From positions 513,501-577,500 of the forward strand of contig NZ_CP149934.1 in the NCBI RefSeq assembly GCF_037949795.1: 64,000 bases of DNA, given 5' to 3'. A program made the position numbers and the translations under genes. Source of the stretch: Thioclava sp. GXIMD2076. Its GTDB lineage: Bacteria; Pseudomonadota; Alphaproteobacteria; Rhodobacterales; Rhodobacteraceae. Below the pieces are notes generated by a model that ran no database searches, was not told the origin of the DNA, and saw only the letters and a program-made list of their open reading frames with translations. Shown in pieces: positions 38,255 to 46,719 of the stretch. Positions within the stretch are counted from its first letter, which is position 1. Each line of letters starts with the position of its first letter.

Positions 38255-39312
38255 TCCCGATGGAACAGCAAGGCGGTGCCGATACCGCCTGCTGCCGCAA
38301 TGGCGGCCAGTCCGGTCTCGCCCCTGGCGAGGTCATGGAAAAGCCGCACCGCCAGTATCGCCCCCGAAGCGCCGATCGGATGGCCCCGCGCCAAGGCACC
38401 GCCTTTCAGGTTGACACGATCCGGATCGATCCCCGCCTTGCGAAGGCAGGCCAGCGCCTGCACCGCATAGGCTTCCATGATCTCCACGCGATCCGCCCCT
38501 GCCCCGTCAATCGCCTCGATAGCGGCGACTGGCGCGAGACCCGGCAGATCGGGTGTGGCGCCCAGCGTGCGGCCCCGCCCAATGCGCACACCGCGCCCTT
38601 GCGCCTGCGCCCCGGCCATCAGCACGCAAAACGCCGCGCCGTCGGCGGCCACCGCCGCATTGCCCGCCGTCACATCGCCCGCAATCACCGGACTGTGCGC
38701 CATCAGCTTGGCACTGGCCTTGCGCGCAAAAGGATCACGGCGGATTTCATTAATTTCCGCAATTTCAGGAAACTCAGAACAAACTGTTCTCAAATGGCTT
38801 TCAACAGCCCACGCATCGGCTTCCTGGCGTGATATCCCGCAGAGACGGCCAAGCTGGTCCGCCGCATCAGCCATATCGGGATCGCGCTCCGGCCAAGGGG
38901 TAAACGGTGCTTGAGTATAGAACTCCGGCCCCTCCGCCCGTTGAAACGCCCGCAGCGGGCGGCGCGAATAGCTCTCTACCCCACCGGCAATCACGACCCG
39001 TGCCTGACCGCTGGCAATCAGCGCCTGCCCGAGCATGATCGCATCAAGCCCGCCCGCGCATTGCCGGTCAAGGCTCAGCCCCGCCACGCGCTCGGGCAGC
39101 CCCGCGCCCAAGGCCACGACCCGCGCGACATTTCCCCCCGGACCGATCGCATTGGAACAGATCACCTCGTCCACATCCTCCGGTCCGATCCCCGCATCCG
39201 CCAGACAGGCGGCAATCACCGGCGCGGCGATCTCGTGCGGGTCGAGCCCGGCAAAGCCCCCCCCGCGCGGCACAACGGCCGAACGACGTGCGGAGATGAT
39301 GCGCACCGTCAT
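38251..39312 (-). CDS. Thiolase-like protein with degenerate active site
   Basis: A 353-residue thiolase homologue. The acyl-accepting Cys85 (LDRQCAGGLD) and His311 (RGHPIGASGA) are present. The second catalytic Cys of the usual C-terminal CIGGG motif is Ala339 here (LAAIAAAGGIG), and the usual NEAF motif reads MEAY. Normal Claisen chemistry is therefore doubtful. It overlaps the ligase gene by 4 nt. A bioY homologue, an acyl-CoA ligase and a thiolase occur together in Bacillus yhfUTS, which is in the biotin regulon, so a pimelate or biotin-precursor role is worth considering. Confidence 0.78.
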   Translation of the reverse strand: MTVRIISARRSAVVPRGGGFAGLDPHEIAAPVIAACLADAGIGPEDVDEVICSNAIGPGGNVARVVALGAGLPERVAGLSLDRQCAGGLDAIMLGQALIASGQARVVIAGGVESYSRRPLRAFQRAEGPEFYTQAPFTPWPERDPDMADAADQLGRLCGISRQEADAWAVESHLRTVCSEFPEIAEINEIRRDPFARKASAKLMAHSPVIAGDVTAGNAAVAADGAAFCVLMAGAQAQGRGVRIGRGRTLGATPDLPGLAPVAAIEAIDGAGADRVEIMEAYAVQALACLRKAGIDPDRVNLKGGALARGHPIGASGAILAVRLFHDLARGETGLAAIAAAGGIGTALLFHRD

Positions 39313-40412
39313 ATCATCGCCTCGAGCCGTTGCAGATCGGGCTTGCCGCTGGGCAGCAACGGCAACGGATCGACCCGTTGCCAGCCATGCGGGGCCGCAG
39401 TCGGACCGACCCTGTGACGGAAGGCCGCCAGCGCCTCCTCGACCTGCGCACCCTGTGGCCCCTGCCCGACCATCGCCCAGAGACGCGCCCCGCGCAGAGC
39501 GTCACGCCGCGCCACCACCGCAACCGGACAGCCCAGCCTTTCCGACAAAAAGGCCTCCGCCGGTTCGGGGCTCACAAGATGGTCCAGCACCTGCACCACC
39601 CGCCCCTTGCGCCCTTGCACATAGACATAACCGTCGGCATCGATCTGGCCGATCTCCCCCACGGACAGAAACCCATCATCGGACCAGCGTGTCTCTGGGC
39701 TCCCGCCGAGCCCGTAACCCTCGAAAAGATAAGGGCTCCTCACCCATAACTCCCCTGCCCCGTCGGTCCGGATCTCGACCTCCGGATAAGCGCGTCCGAC
39801 CGAACCTTCAGGCGCATCCCCCGGATCCAGTGTAATGAAACTCGTCTCGGAGGCGCCGTAGAATTGCGCCACCCGCGCCTGTGGAAACCGATGTGCCAGA
39901 CGCTGCCGCAGATCGGCCGACAAGCGACCGCCGCCGATAATCCATTGCCGCAGAGAGGGCGCGTTGCCCTCGCCCATCAGGATCATCTCGGCCTGCGCGG
40001 GCGTGGCATAGACATGACTGACCCCGTGCGCGACCAGCTGGCCAAGCTGCCGGTCCGCCCGCAACCCCGACAGATCGACAAGCCCTGCCCCCGCCCATGC
40101 CGCCTCGAGCGCAGCATAGAGCGTCAGCGATTGCGCCATCGTTCCGGGGAGTCCGATCACCGCATCCTGCAAGCCGAAGAGCGCCCCGTTGCGGACAAAG
40201 CTGCGCGTCCAGCTCTCGAGACTCCGGCGGATGCGTTTGGGCGCCCCGCTACTCCCGGAGGTGGTGCATTCGATATGGCCCGCATCGATAGCGGTGATCC
40301 CGTCCGACCCGACGCGCACGCCCTGTCCGGCGGCGACCATCCCGCGCAAATGGCCGAATGTGCCCCGAGGGTCGAAAAGGATCGGCCCCTGCCAATCGAT
40401 ACAGGCCACCAT
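39309..40412 (-). CDS. ANL-superfamily acyl-CoA/acyl ligase, short
   Basis: A 367-residue adenylate-forming enzyme, shorter than typical acyl-CoA synthetases because the N-terminal region is reduced. The P-loop is IECTTSGSSGAPKRI near residue 48. The A5 motif is FYGASETSFITL, GYVYVQGRKGRVVQV holds the hinge, and the C-terminal Lys is in LLPSGKPDLQRL. The start is ATG 40412 or GTG 40415. It lies directly after aroQ and overlaps the thiolase gene. The acid it activates is unknown; similarity to Bacillus YhfT suggests a fatty or dicarboxylic acid. Confidence 0.75.
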   Translation of the reverse strand: MVACIDWQGPILFDPRGTFGHLRGMVAAGQGVRVGSDGITAIDAGHIECTTSGSSGAPKRIRRSLESWTRSFVRNGALFGLQDAVIGLPGTMAQSLTLYAALEAAWAGAGLVDLSGLRADRQLGQLVAHGVSHVYATPAQAEMILMGEGNAPSLRQWIIGGGRLSADLRQRLAHRFPQARVAQFYGASETSFITLDPGDAPEGSVGRAYPEVEIRTDGAGELWVRSPYLFEGYGLGGSPETRWSDDGFLSVGEIGQIDADGYVYVQGRKGRVVQVLDHLVSPEPAEAFLSERLGCPVAVVARRDALRGARLWAMVGQGPQGAQVEEALAAFRHRVGPTAAPHGWQRVDPLPLLPSGKPDLQRLEAMI

Positions 40413-40415
40413 CAC

Positions 40416-40853
40416 TCAGCCCAGAAGGCTCAGGATACGGCGGACGGCAAATTCGTAGCCCTCGATCCCGCAGCCGCAGATCACGCCATCCGCACGTCCC
40501 GAAACATAGGAGTGATGGCGGAAGGCCTCGCGTTTGTGGATGTTGGAGATATGCACCTCGAGGACCGGCCCTTCATAGGCGTTGAGCGCGTCAAGGATGG
40601 CGACCGAGGTATGACTATAGGCGCCCGGATTGATCACGATTGCGCAGGCTTTCTCACGCGCCTCGTGGATCGTATCGATGATCACGCCCTCATGGTTGGA
40701 CTGGAACAGTGCGACCTCGGCACCGCCCGCCTCGGCGACGGCACGGCAGTTTTTCTCGATATCATCCAGAGTATCGCGGCCGTAAATCTCCGGTTGGCGC
40801 TTGCCGAGAAGATTCAGGTTTGGTCCGTTCAGGATATAGATTAACTTAGACAT
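40416..40853 (-). CDS. aroQ: Type II 3-dehydroquinate dehydratase
   Basis: A 145-residue enzyme converting 3-dehydroquinate to 3-dehydroshikimate. Signature segments are [18 protein letters not shown] (with the catalytic Tyr in the flexible lid), [17 protein letters not shown] and [21 protein letters not shown] 40853 is preceded by AAAGGATG. It begins a three-gene operon with a CoA-type ligase and a thiolase-like gene. In biosynthesis it would serve the shikimate pathway; with these partners a catabolic quinate link is possible but unproven. Confidence 0.92.
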   Translation of the reverse strand: MSKLIYILNGPNLNLLGKRQPEIYGRDTLDDIEKNCRAVAEAGGAEVALFQSNHEGVIIDTIHEAREKACAIVINPGAYSHTSVAILDALNAYEGPVLEVHISNIHKREAFRHHSYVSGRADGVICGCGIEGYEFAVRRILSLLG

Positions 40854-41055
40854 TGGTGCATCCTTTGACTCCATGCCACCGATCTATCGTGACGCGGCAT
40901 CTGCGTCAAAGGACAGGACCTGAATGCGCCGCTTTTCTCATGGGTTTGAGGCATATAATCGATGTTATCATACTTCGTCGATTTTTATAGCCATGTATAC
41001 TATTTACAGCGTATAGATCGGCTTAAGTTAATATGAGTCCCATCTTCAGGTTATC

Positions 41056-41730
41056 ATGCGCAAAGCAACCCTCGTCTCTACGCTCTACGATGCGTTATTG
41101 GACCGTCTTCTGAGCAATCAGTTGAAGCCGGGCGAAAAGATCAATCTCGACCGGCTCCGCGCCGAACTCGGGGTTTCGATCAGCCCCTTGCGCGAAGCTG
41201 TATCCCGCCTGACCGGCACGCGCCTCATTCAATTCGAGGACCAGCGCGGTTATACCGTGTCGGAGGTCTCGCTCGTTGATTTCCACGAGGTGATGGAGAT
41301 CTGCCGCAATAGCGAATGCTTCGCGCTGACCCGCGCCATCGAACAGGGTGACCTGCAATGGGAAAGCGACATCACCGCGGCCCTTTACCGTCTGCGCAAC
41401 ACCGAGGCCAATCTGCGCTCCCCTGAATGGGAGATCGCTCATCGGGACTTCCATCGGACCCTCGTTTCGGCCTGCAAGATGCCGCGTATCCATGCCATCA
41501 TCGAACAGATCGCCATTGCCCAGAGGCGCTACCGCGGGCTGATTGACGCCCATGCGCTGAGCGACCGATCTGCAGATCACATCCAGCTCGCCGAGGCGGC
41601 TCTTGCGCGGGATGCCGAGCGCGGCTGCGAGATCATGCGCCAGCACATCTCCAGCGTCGAGCAGGAGATGACACTGCTGCTCCATGGTTATTTCGAGCGT
41701 GAGAGCGCGGGAGATATCGCCGCGCAATAG
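41056..41730 (+). CDS. GntR-family (FCD) transcriptional regulator
   Basis: A 224-residue regulator. A winged-helix N terminus (LKPGEKINLDRLRAELGVSISPLREAVSRL) is followed by an all-helical FCD effector domain with EIAHRDFHRTLV and metal-type histidines near residues 135 and 176. It diverges from aroQ across 202 nt of AT-rich sequence holding several inverted-repeat-like stretches (for example TGTATAC at 40993 and GCGTATA at 41008). It is the likely regulator of the aroQ-ligase-thiolase operon. Confidence 0.82.
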   Translation: MRKATLVSTLYDALLDRLLSNQLKPGEKINLDRLRAELGVSISPLREAVSRLTGTRLIQFEDQRGYTVSEVSLVDFHEVMEICRNSECFALTRAIEQGDLQWESDITAALYRLRNTEANLRSPEWEIAHRDFHRTLVSACKMPRIHAIIEQIAIAQRRYRGLIDAHALSDRSADHIQLAEAALARDAERGCEIMRQHISSVEQEMTLLLHGYFERESAGDIAAQ

Positions 41731-41760
41731 AGCCTGCCTCTGACAATACTCCATAAAAAA

Positions 41761-41785
41761 GCGGCGGGGAAACCCGCCGCTTTTT
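41761..41785. terminator. Terminator between the GntR gene and parB
   Basis: GCGGCGGG and CCCGCCGC form an 8-bp stem with a GAAA loop, flanked by A6 on the left and T5 on the right. It can end both the plus-strand regulator transcript and the minus-strand parAB transcript. The first parS-like palindrome begins directly after it. Confidence 0.8.
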
Positions 41786-41802
41786 CTTCCCCACGGGGAA
41801 GG
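41786..41802. repeat. parS-like palindrome, copy 1 (downstream of parB)
   Basis: CTTCCCCACGGGGAAG(G) is a 16-bp palindrome except for its two central bases. It lies 4 bp past the parB stop and is one of six near-identical copies between 41.8 and 47.0 kb. Confidence 0.7.
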
Positions 41803-41805
41803 TTT

Positions 41806-42909
41806 TCATGAAAGCCCGTCTAGAAGATCTTTCAGGGCACGTTCCAGACTGGTGCGATCCACAGTCGAGAAATCGCGATCAAGCCGGATCTCCAGCCGGC
41901 CATTCGAGGCCGTACATTTGGCGGCTCCGGTACGGGTCTGGACCTGGAACACGGTGCGCGCCTTACCGCTCCGCGGCTTGGCGGCGGGTTTCGGCACGAG
42001 AGCCGGACGAGCGGTGTCCTCGCCGATCGCCTGCCGCAACACATCCAGCTCGTCACTGGCGGAATGGTTATCCCAGTCTTTCAGAGCCTCACGCACCTGC
42101 GCCACGATCTCGGGCCGGTCCTCCATTTCAGAGACGAACTTCAGTCCCAGCGAACGGGGCACATGCTGGATGAACTTCAGATCCTCGCCCAGACGGTCCA
42201 CCAGCTTGATGAAGCTGCGGATATAGCTGCGTTTCTGGTAGCCCGCGCTTGCGAAGAGCTCGGCCACCGCCTTGTCGGGATCCATCTGCGCGGTGCCGGG
42301 ATCCTTGGCATAGTTCAACGCGAGCCCGGCCATCTCTCCGAAGGAGATGTCCTTACGCACGAGGTTCTCGTCGACCATGCGGCGGTAAAGACCCTCAAGA
42401 CCTTCCCCGCGGGGAAGAATGCCAGCGGGGATTACCCCCCAACGCTCGGCATCACCGGTCTCCTCGAGCAGGGACTTATAGGCCGAAAGCCTCCTAAACC
42501 CTTGAATTAGCTCGAATTTCCCATCATCGCGCGCTTCGACACGGATCGGATTGGACAGCCCCAACTCGCGGATGGACTTGATCAGCTCGGTCAGCTCGAA
42601 ATCATCGTCCTTGGCACGGTCGCGGATCAGCTTCCACGTCTCGATCTGGTCGAGCGGGATCATATCGACCATCAGGCCGAGCTTTTTCATCCGCACATGC
42701 TCTGCGGCCAGCGCGTCATTCTCGGCGCGGATCTTTGCCTCGAGAGCTGTCCGGTCGCGCAGGCTGGCCGCGTTCTCGCTGATGGCGGCGGCCATGGGCG
42801 AGCGCCGGTTCTGCGGGGCAGGGGCCTCGGGTTCGACCTTCCCCGCAGGGAAGGTGCCTGTTTCATCGTCCTCGGGAAGGTCGATGGCGAAGGTCCGACG
42901 CTTCTTCAT
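41806..42909 (-). CDS. parB: ParB-family partition protein
   Basis: A 367-residue centromere-binding protein. The ParB/Srx CTPase-type region has MIPLDQIETWKLIRDR and FELIQGFRRLSAYKSLL (a variant of the GERR motif). A central helix-turn-helix region has DISFGEMAGLALNYAK and ELFASAGYQKRSYIRSFIKL. The start at ATG 42909 overlaps the parA stop (ATGA). Two copies of a CTTCCCC-GGGGAAG palindrome lie inside the gene, encoding FPAGK near residue 20 and LPRGEG near 165. Confidence 0.86.
   Translation of the reverse strand: MKKRRTFAIDLPEDDETGTFPAGKVEPEAPAPQNRRSPMAAAISENAASLRDRTALEAKIRAENDALAAEHVRMKKLGLMVDMIPLDQIETWKLIRDRAKDDDFELTELIKSIRELGLSNPIRVEARDDGKFELIQGFRRLSAYKSLLEETGDAERWGVIPAGILPRGEGLEGLYRRMVDENLVRKDISFGEMAGLALNYAKDPGTAQMDPDKAVAELFASAGYQKRSYIRSFIKLVDRLGEDLKFIQHVPRSLGLKFVSEMEDRPEIVAQVREALKDWDNHSASDELDVLRQAIGEDTARPALVPKPAAKPRSGKARTVFQVQTRTGAAKCTASNGRLEIRLDRDFSTVDRTSLERALKDLLDGLS
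42402..42417. repeat. parS-like palindrome, copy 2 (inside parB)
   Basis: CTTCCCCGCGGGGAAG is a perfect 16-bp palindrome and serves as the consensus for the set. Within parB it encodes part of ILPRGEGL. Confidence 0.75.
42838..42853. repeat. parS-like palindrome, copy 3 (inside parB)
   Basis: CTTCCCCGCAGGGAAG differs from the perfect copy at one base. It encodes part of TFPAGKV near the ParB N terminus. Confidence 0.72.
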
Positions 42910-44213
42910 TCAATCTCCTCCAGTTTCTCCCATGCGTTCAGGAAGGTCGCACGGAACTCATCATAGGCGCGGTCAAAGGAGGCGCGCGCCCTGCGCCAGG
43001 TCTCTCGGGTCATCGTGCGGTAGTCTATCTCGTAAACAGATGACAGGAAACGCCCCGACTGCTCGACCGCCCGCGTCATCTCGATCGGGTTATCGGCTAA
43101 GCGTTCACCAAACACATTACGGAAGGCTTCGAACATCGCACGGTGCAGATCGTTGCCCGGCTCGAACCGCGTCATCAGGAAACGGATGTCGAGGAATTCC
43201 TTCGGCAAGGTCATATTCCCCGCGGGGAAGGTCCCCTCGAACCCGTGGGAGAGATCGCCCAGGGCTTCCGAAAGCTGTCCGATGAAGGAGGTGGTCGAGT
43301 CGTATTCCCAATAACCGGGCCCCGAGGGAATATAGAGGACATCGGCCGCGAAGACCGCGTTCATCGACTGGTATCCGATGGCCGGCGGGCAGTCGAACAC
43401 GATGACATCATAGCTGTCATGGGGCACCGCATCGAGATAGCGGGCGACCGCGGCGAAGAATGACCAGTCAGGATTGAGATGGCGGTATTGCGCGGAGGCG
43501 AACTCGACGAAGGCCGCGTTGGCGCAGGAGGGGATCATGTCGATCGTAGGCCACGCGGTGGTGCGGATGAAATCGGTGATGCGAAGGCTGTCGAGCCCCA
43601 GATCAAGGATCGAGCCGGGAAGCCTGCGATGGGGCAGGGCCGTGCCGGATTCGGCTGCGCGGGGCGCATTGTTCATCCGCTCGGTCTCGCGGATGAGGTC
43701 GCGCGCGATGATCCCCCAGACGGTCAACTCCTCGGAGACATCGGTGAGGCCCATCGAATGGGTCAGCGTGGCCTGCGGGTCGAAATCGACGAGCAGGACG
43801 CGATAGCCATCGAGGGCCGCCGCATGCGCCATATGGAGTGCCACGGTCGATTTACCGGCTCCGCCCTTGAAGTTGGAGATGGCCACGCGGATCGCGCGCT
43901 TCTTATGCGGTCGCGGCGGCTGCAGGGAGCGGCGGTTAACCTTCATCTTGCGCCGCATCTCGTTGATCTCCGGAAGGGTGAACCAGCGCTGGCGGCCCTC
44001 CTCCTCGACTTCCCCGCCGGGAAGGTCAAGATCGGCGGCCAAGCGGCCACGGAAGGTCGATTGGTTGATCTTCAGGATCAGCTCGGAGACCTCCCAGCTG
44101 GAGAAGCGGCGCAATGTCTTCTCGTGCTCGGGCGAGAAGGTCTGCTTGCGGATGGCTGCCTGCATCTTGAGCGAGCGGGAATGCAGCTCCTCCAGACTTT
44201 CGTGAGTGAACAT
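42906..44213 (-). CDS. parA: ParA-family partition ATPase
   Basis: A 435-residue ATPase. An N-terminal extension with a MerR-like helix-turn-helix stretch (QRWFTLPEINEMRRKM, 76-91) precedes the deviant Walker A motif KGGAGKST at 116-123. DFDPQATLTHSMG (Walker A') and VIVFDCPPAIGY follow. Length and layout match plasmid ParA/RepA-type proteins. ATG 44213 begins the transcript just inside the origin-like region. Two palindromes of the parS-like family lie within the coding sequence. ParA with ParB moves replicon copies to daughter cells. Confidence 0.9.
   Translation of the reverse strand: MFTHESLEELHSRSLKMQAAIRKQTFSPEHEKTLRRFSSWEVSELILKINQSTFRGRLAADLDLPGGEVEEEGRQRWFTLPEINEMRRKMKVNRRSLQPPRPHKKRAIRVAISNFKGGAGKSTVALHMAHAAALDGYRVLLVDFDPQATLTHSMGLTDVSEELTVWGIIARDLIRETERMNNAPRAAESGTALPHRRLPGSILDLGLDSLRITDFIRTTAWPTIDMIPSCANAAFVEFASAQYRHLNPDWSFFAAVARYLDAVPHDSYDVIVFDCPPAIGYQSMNAVFAADVLYIPSGPGYWEYDSTTSFIGQLSEALGDLSHGFEGTFPAGNMTLPKEFLDIRFLMTRFEPGNDLHRAMFEAFRNVFGERLADNPIEMTRAVEQSGRFLSSVYEIDYRTMTRETWRRARASFDRAYDEFRATFLNAWEKLEEIE
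43215..43230. repeat. parS-like palindrome, copy 4 (inside parA)
   Basis: ATTCCCCGCGGGGAAG differs from the perfect copy only at the first base. It encodes part of TFPAGNM in ParA. Confidence 0.72.
44009..44024. repeat. parS-like palindrome, copy 5 (inside parA)
   Basis: CTTCCCCGCCGGGAAG differs from the perfect copy at one base. It encodes part of DLPGGEV near ParA residue 65. Confidence 0.72.
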
Positions 44214-44691
44214 ATCTGCCTCTTTCGGACGTTGATTATCTCTGAACCCAGAAATACGCCGGATTTGCCTTTGACGCAAAAAGAAAGTTATAAATATAGC
44301 GGAAAGTTCGAACAGCGTCCGGCGCCAATGAATTAAACGGTCTCGAGACCGAATCGACCTGCCAGTGATTCTCCCGTGTAGACCGAGTCGCGGGCGATTC
44401 CTTGAGGGGACAATATCGGGCCATTCCGGGCAATTAGGGTGACATTTCCACCCAATTAGGGTGACAGCCTATATGTCCCCCTTAACCTATGATTACCATT
44501 TTTTCTGATCAAAAGAGGATTGGAAGAAGGGTGAAAAACCCATCTGCTTGACAGAATCGAATTTCCGGACGCAAATGGCCAACATCGAGAGGAAAGCGTT
44601 GGCTTGATGTGGCTAACCGTGATACTCTCGGCAAATGAGGCGCGAAATGACGCCCGAACAATGAAGCGCTCAAATGCGCCGGAGCAGTGGC
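44214..44691. other. Origin-like region between parA and the DnaA-like rep gene
   Basis: This 478-nt gene-free region separates divergent parA and rep. CAATTAGGGTGACA occurs twice as a direct repeat at 44431-44444 and 44453-44466, exactly 22 bp apart. Related elements are TTGAGGGGACA at 44402 and an inverted TTAAGGGGGACA at 44474-44485. An AT-rich stretch lies at 44278-44300 and a perfect 14-bp palindrome CGGTCTCGAGACCG at 44338-44351. Short repeats on one helical face next to a rep gene are what an iteron-type origin looks like. Confidence 0.6.
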
Positions 44692-45363
44692 ATGATGAAA
44701 AAGGCAGTGGGTCGCGGTGCGGCCGCGCGTAAATACGATTTGCTGTCCGTCCTTGGAAGCTATGCACTTTCACAGGACAAGTATATCCAGAAGCAGGCGC
44801 TCCGGCTGATCTGCCTGATAACAGCGCGATATAATTGGCAAAATGACGAGCTATCGATGGGGCAGGCCGAGATATCGAAGCTGTGGTCTGTCGATGTGCG
44901 CACGGTCAAGCGCGAGATGGCGGCGCTACGCCAACGTCGCTGGCTGATCGAAAAGCGTCCTGCGGCGCGGGGCAGGGTGGCCCTTTATGGTCTGAACGTC
45001 GCACAGATCCTCGAGGATACACGGGAGGGTTGGGCAAAGATCGGACCCGATCTGGTCGAGCGGCTCGCTCCGAGCGAACCTGCAGCGCCGGAAACGAATG
45101 TGGTGCCACTCAGGGCCGCCGATCTGCCGAGCAACGGGATCTGGCCGGACGTGGCGCGCCGTTTGCAGAGCCATCACCCGACCTTCTGGGGGGCGTGGTT
45201 CGCACAGCTGACAGTGGTCTCAGAAACCCGCGAGAGCCTCGTTCTGCGGGCAGGATCGGAATTTCAGGCCAGCTATATCGAGACGCATCTGCGCAGCACG
45301 CTCGAGGCGGTGATCCGCAATGTGGCGCCCGAGATTACGCGGGTGCAGATTGTCGCGCATTGA
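44692..45363 (+). CDS. DnaA-like plasmid replication initiator
   Basis: A 223-residue protein. An N-terminal winged-helix part (about residues 33-95, with AEISKLWSVDVRTVKREMAAL) is followed after a linker by a segment resembling DnaA domain I: WPDVARRLQ near 151, FWGAWFAQLTVV near 165, LVLRAGSEFQASYIETHL near 183. The AAA+ domain of true DnaA is absent. This composition matches the DnaA-like replicons described in Rhodobacterales. ATG 44692 has CGGAG upstream; an ATG at 44674 is an alternative. It faces away from parAB across an origin-like region. Confidence 0.78.
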   Translation: MMKKAVGRGAAARKYDLLSVLGSYALSQDKYIQKQALRLICLITARYNWQNDELSMGQAEISKLWSVDVRTVKREMAALRQRRWLIEKRPAARGRVALYGLNVAQILEDTREGWAKIGPDLVERLAPSEPAAPETNVVPLRAADLPSNGIWPDVARRLQSHHPTFWGAWFAQLTVVSETRESLVLRAGSEFQASYIETHLRSTLEAVIRNVAPEITRVQIVAH

Positions 45364-45392
45364 AAAACGCCCCGCCGGAAGACCGGCAGGGC
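45363..45392 (-). terminator. Terminator of the helicase gene
   Basis: CGCCCTGCCGG and CCGGCGGGGCG pair with one mismatch around TCTT and are followed on the minus strand by TTTTT. It lies just past the helicase stop and just past the rep stop on the other strand, so it may serve both. Confidence 0.7.
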
Positions 45393-45402
45393 GTGTATCT
45401 GA

Positions 45403-46719
45403 TCAGTGCTGTGGCGCGCGGCGCTTTGCGGGCCCGGCATCGGCGGGACCCCGTTTGCCCGAGCCTTGCGGTTTGCGGCGGCGGTTCTGGCCATTCGGTT
45501 TGCCCTCACCCGCAGGTTTGAACGCCCGCACGGCGCCCGATTTCGGCGGGCCACCCCGACGACGGCCACGCGGGGCAGGAGAGACACCGGCAGGGCGCGA
45601 GCCCGCGGCCACGGGGATCTCGATCTTCATCAGCTTCTCGATCTGGTCGAGAAGCTCGACCTCTTCCTCGCAGCAGAAGGCGATGGCCTGACCTTCGCGG
45701 CCCGCACGCGCGGTCCGGCCGATGCGGTGTACATAGCTATCAGGCACTTCGGGGAGGTCGAAGTTGATCACATAGGCCACGCCCGGAATGTCGATACCGC
45801 GGGCGGCCACGTCGGTGGCGACCAGAATGGTGGTCGTGCCGGCACGGAAGCCCTCGATGGCGCGGTCGCGCTGGTTCTGGCTTTTGTTGCCGTGGATCGA
45901 GGCGGCGGGGAAGCCGTCTTTCTCGAGCGAGCGCATCAGTTTCTCGGCACCGTGCTTGGTGCGGCAGAAGACCAGAGTCAGCGCGCCCTCGTCCTGCGAG
46001 AGGATCTTGCGCAGTCGGTTGGGCTTTTCGGCCTTGTCCATGAACTGCACCGACTGGCTGACCTTATCGGCCGCTTTGCCGGGCGGGCTCACCTGAACGC
46101 GCTGGGGATTGTTGAGATAGGCCTTGGACAGCTCTTCCATCTGCTTGGGCATGGTCGCCGAGAACAGCATGGTCTGGCGCGGCGTGCCCAGACGCGGTGC
46201 GATCTTGCGCAGCGCGTGGATGAAGCCGAGATCGAGCATCTGGTCGGCCTCGTCGAGCACGAGATGCTTGGTCTGCGACAGATCGACCGAGCCGCGGTCC
46301 ATCAGGTCGATGAGACGGCCAGGGGTGGCGACGAGGATATCGCAGCCCCGATGCAGCGCGCCGATCTGGCGGTTGATCGACTGGCCGCCGACGACGGTGA
46401 TGATGTGGATCTTGGTGCCTTTGGTCAGCGTGCGCAGCCCGTCGGCGATCTGGTTCACCAGCTCACGGGTGGGTGCGAGGATGAGCGATTTGGCGGTTTT
46501 GGGCGCGGGTTTGGACGGCGCCTGCAGCAGTTGGTCGATCAGCGGCAGGCCGAAGGCCAGCGTCTTGCCGGTGCCGGTCTGGGCGAGGCCCAGGATGTCA
46601 TGGCCCTGCATGGCCAGCGGAATGGCCTTGTTCTGGATGGGGGTCGGTTCTTTGAACCCTTGCGCGCTCAGCGCGTCTTTAAGTGCGGGGGAGAGCCCCA
46701 GCATATCGAAATCGAACAT
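45403..46719 (-). CDS. DEAD-box RNA helicase, RhlE-type
   Basis: A 438-residue helicase. The Q motif region is GFKEPTPIQ. Motif I is AQTGTGKT, motif Ia PTRELV, motif II DEAD (VLDEADQMLD), motif III SATM, motif V ATDVAARGIDI and motif VI HRIGRTARAG. A basic, glycine- and arginine-rich tail of about 70 residues follows (RGRRRGGPPKSG and onward), as in RhlE proteins. It remodels RNA in ribosome assembly or mRNA decay, mostly in cold conditions. It is not part of the partition operon but lies between two parS-like sites. Confidence 0.9.
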   Translation of the reverse strand: MFDFDMLGLSPALKDALSAQGFKEPTPIQNKAIPLAMQGHDILGLAQTGTGKTLAFGLPLIDQLLQAPSKPAPKTAKSLILAPTRELVNQIADGLRTLTKGTKIHIITVVGGQSINRQIGALHRGCDILVATPGRLIDLMDRGSVDLSQTKHLVLDEADQMLDLGFIHALRKIAPRLGTPRQTMLFSATMPKQMEELSKAYLNNPQRVQVSPPGKAADKVSQSVQFMDKAEKPNRLRKILSQDEGALTLVFCRTKHGAEKLMRSLEKDGFPAASIHGNKSQNQRDRAIEGFRAGTTTILVATDVAARGIDIPGVAYVINFDLPEVPDSYVHRIGRTARAGREGQAIAFCCEEEVELLDQIEKLMKIEIPVAAGSRPAGVSPAPRGRRRGGPPKSGAVRAFKPAGEGKPNGQNRRRKPQGSGKRGPADAGPAKRRAPQH

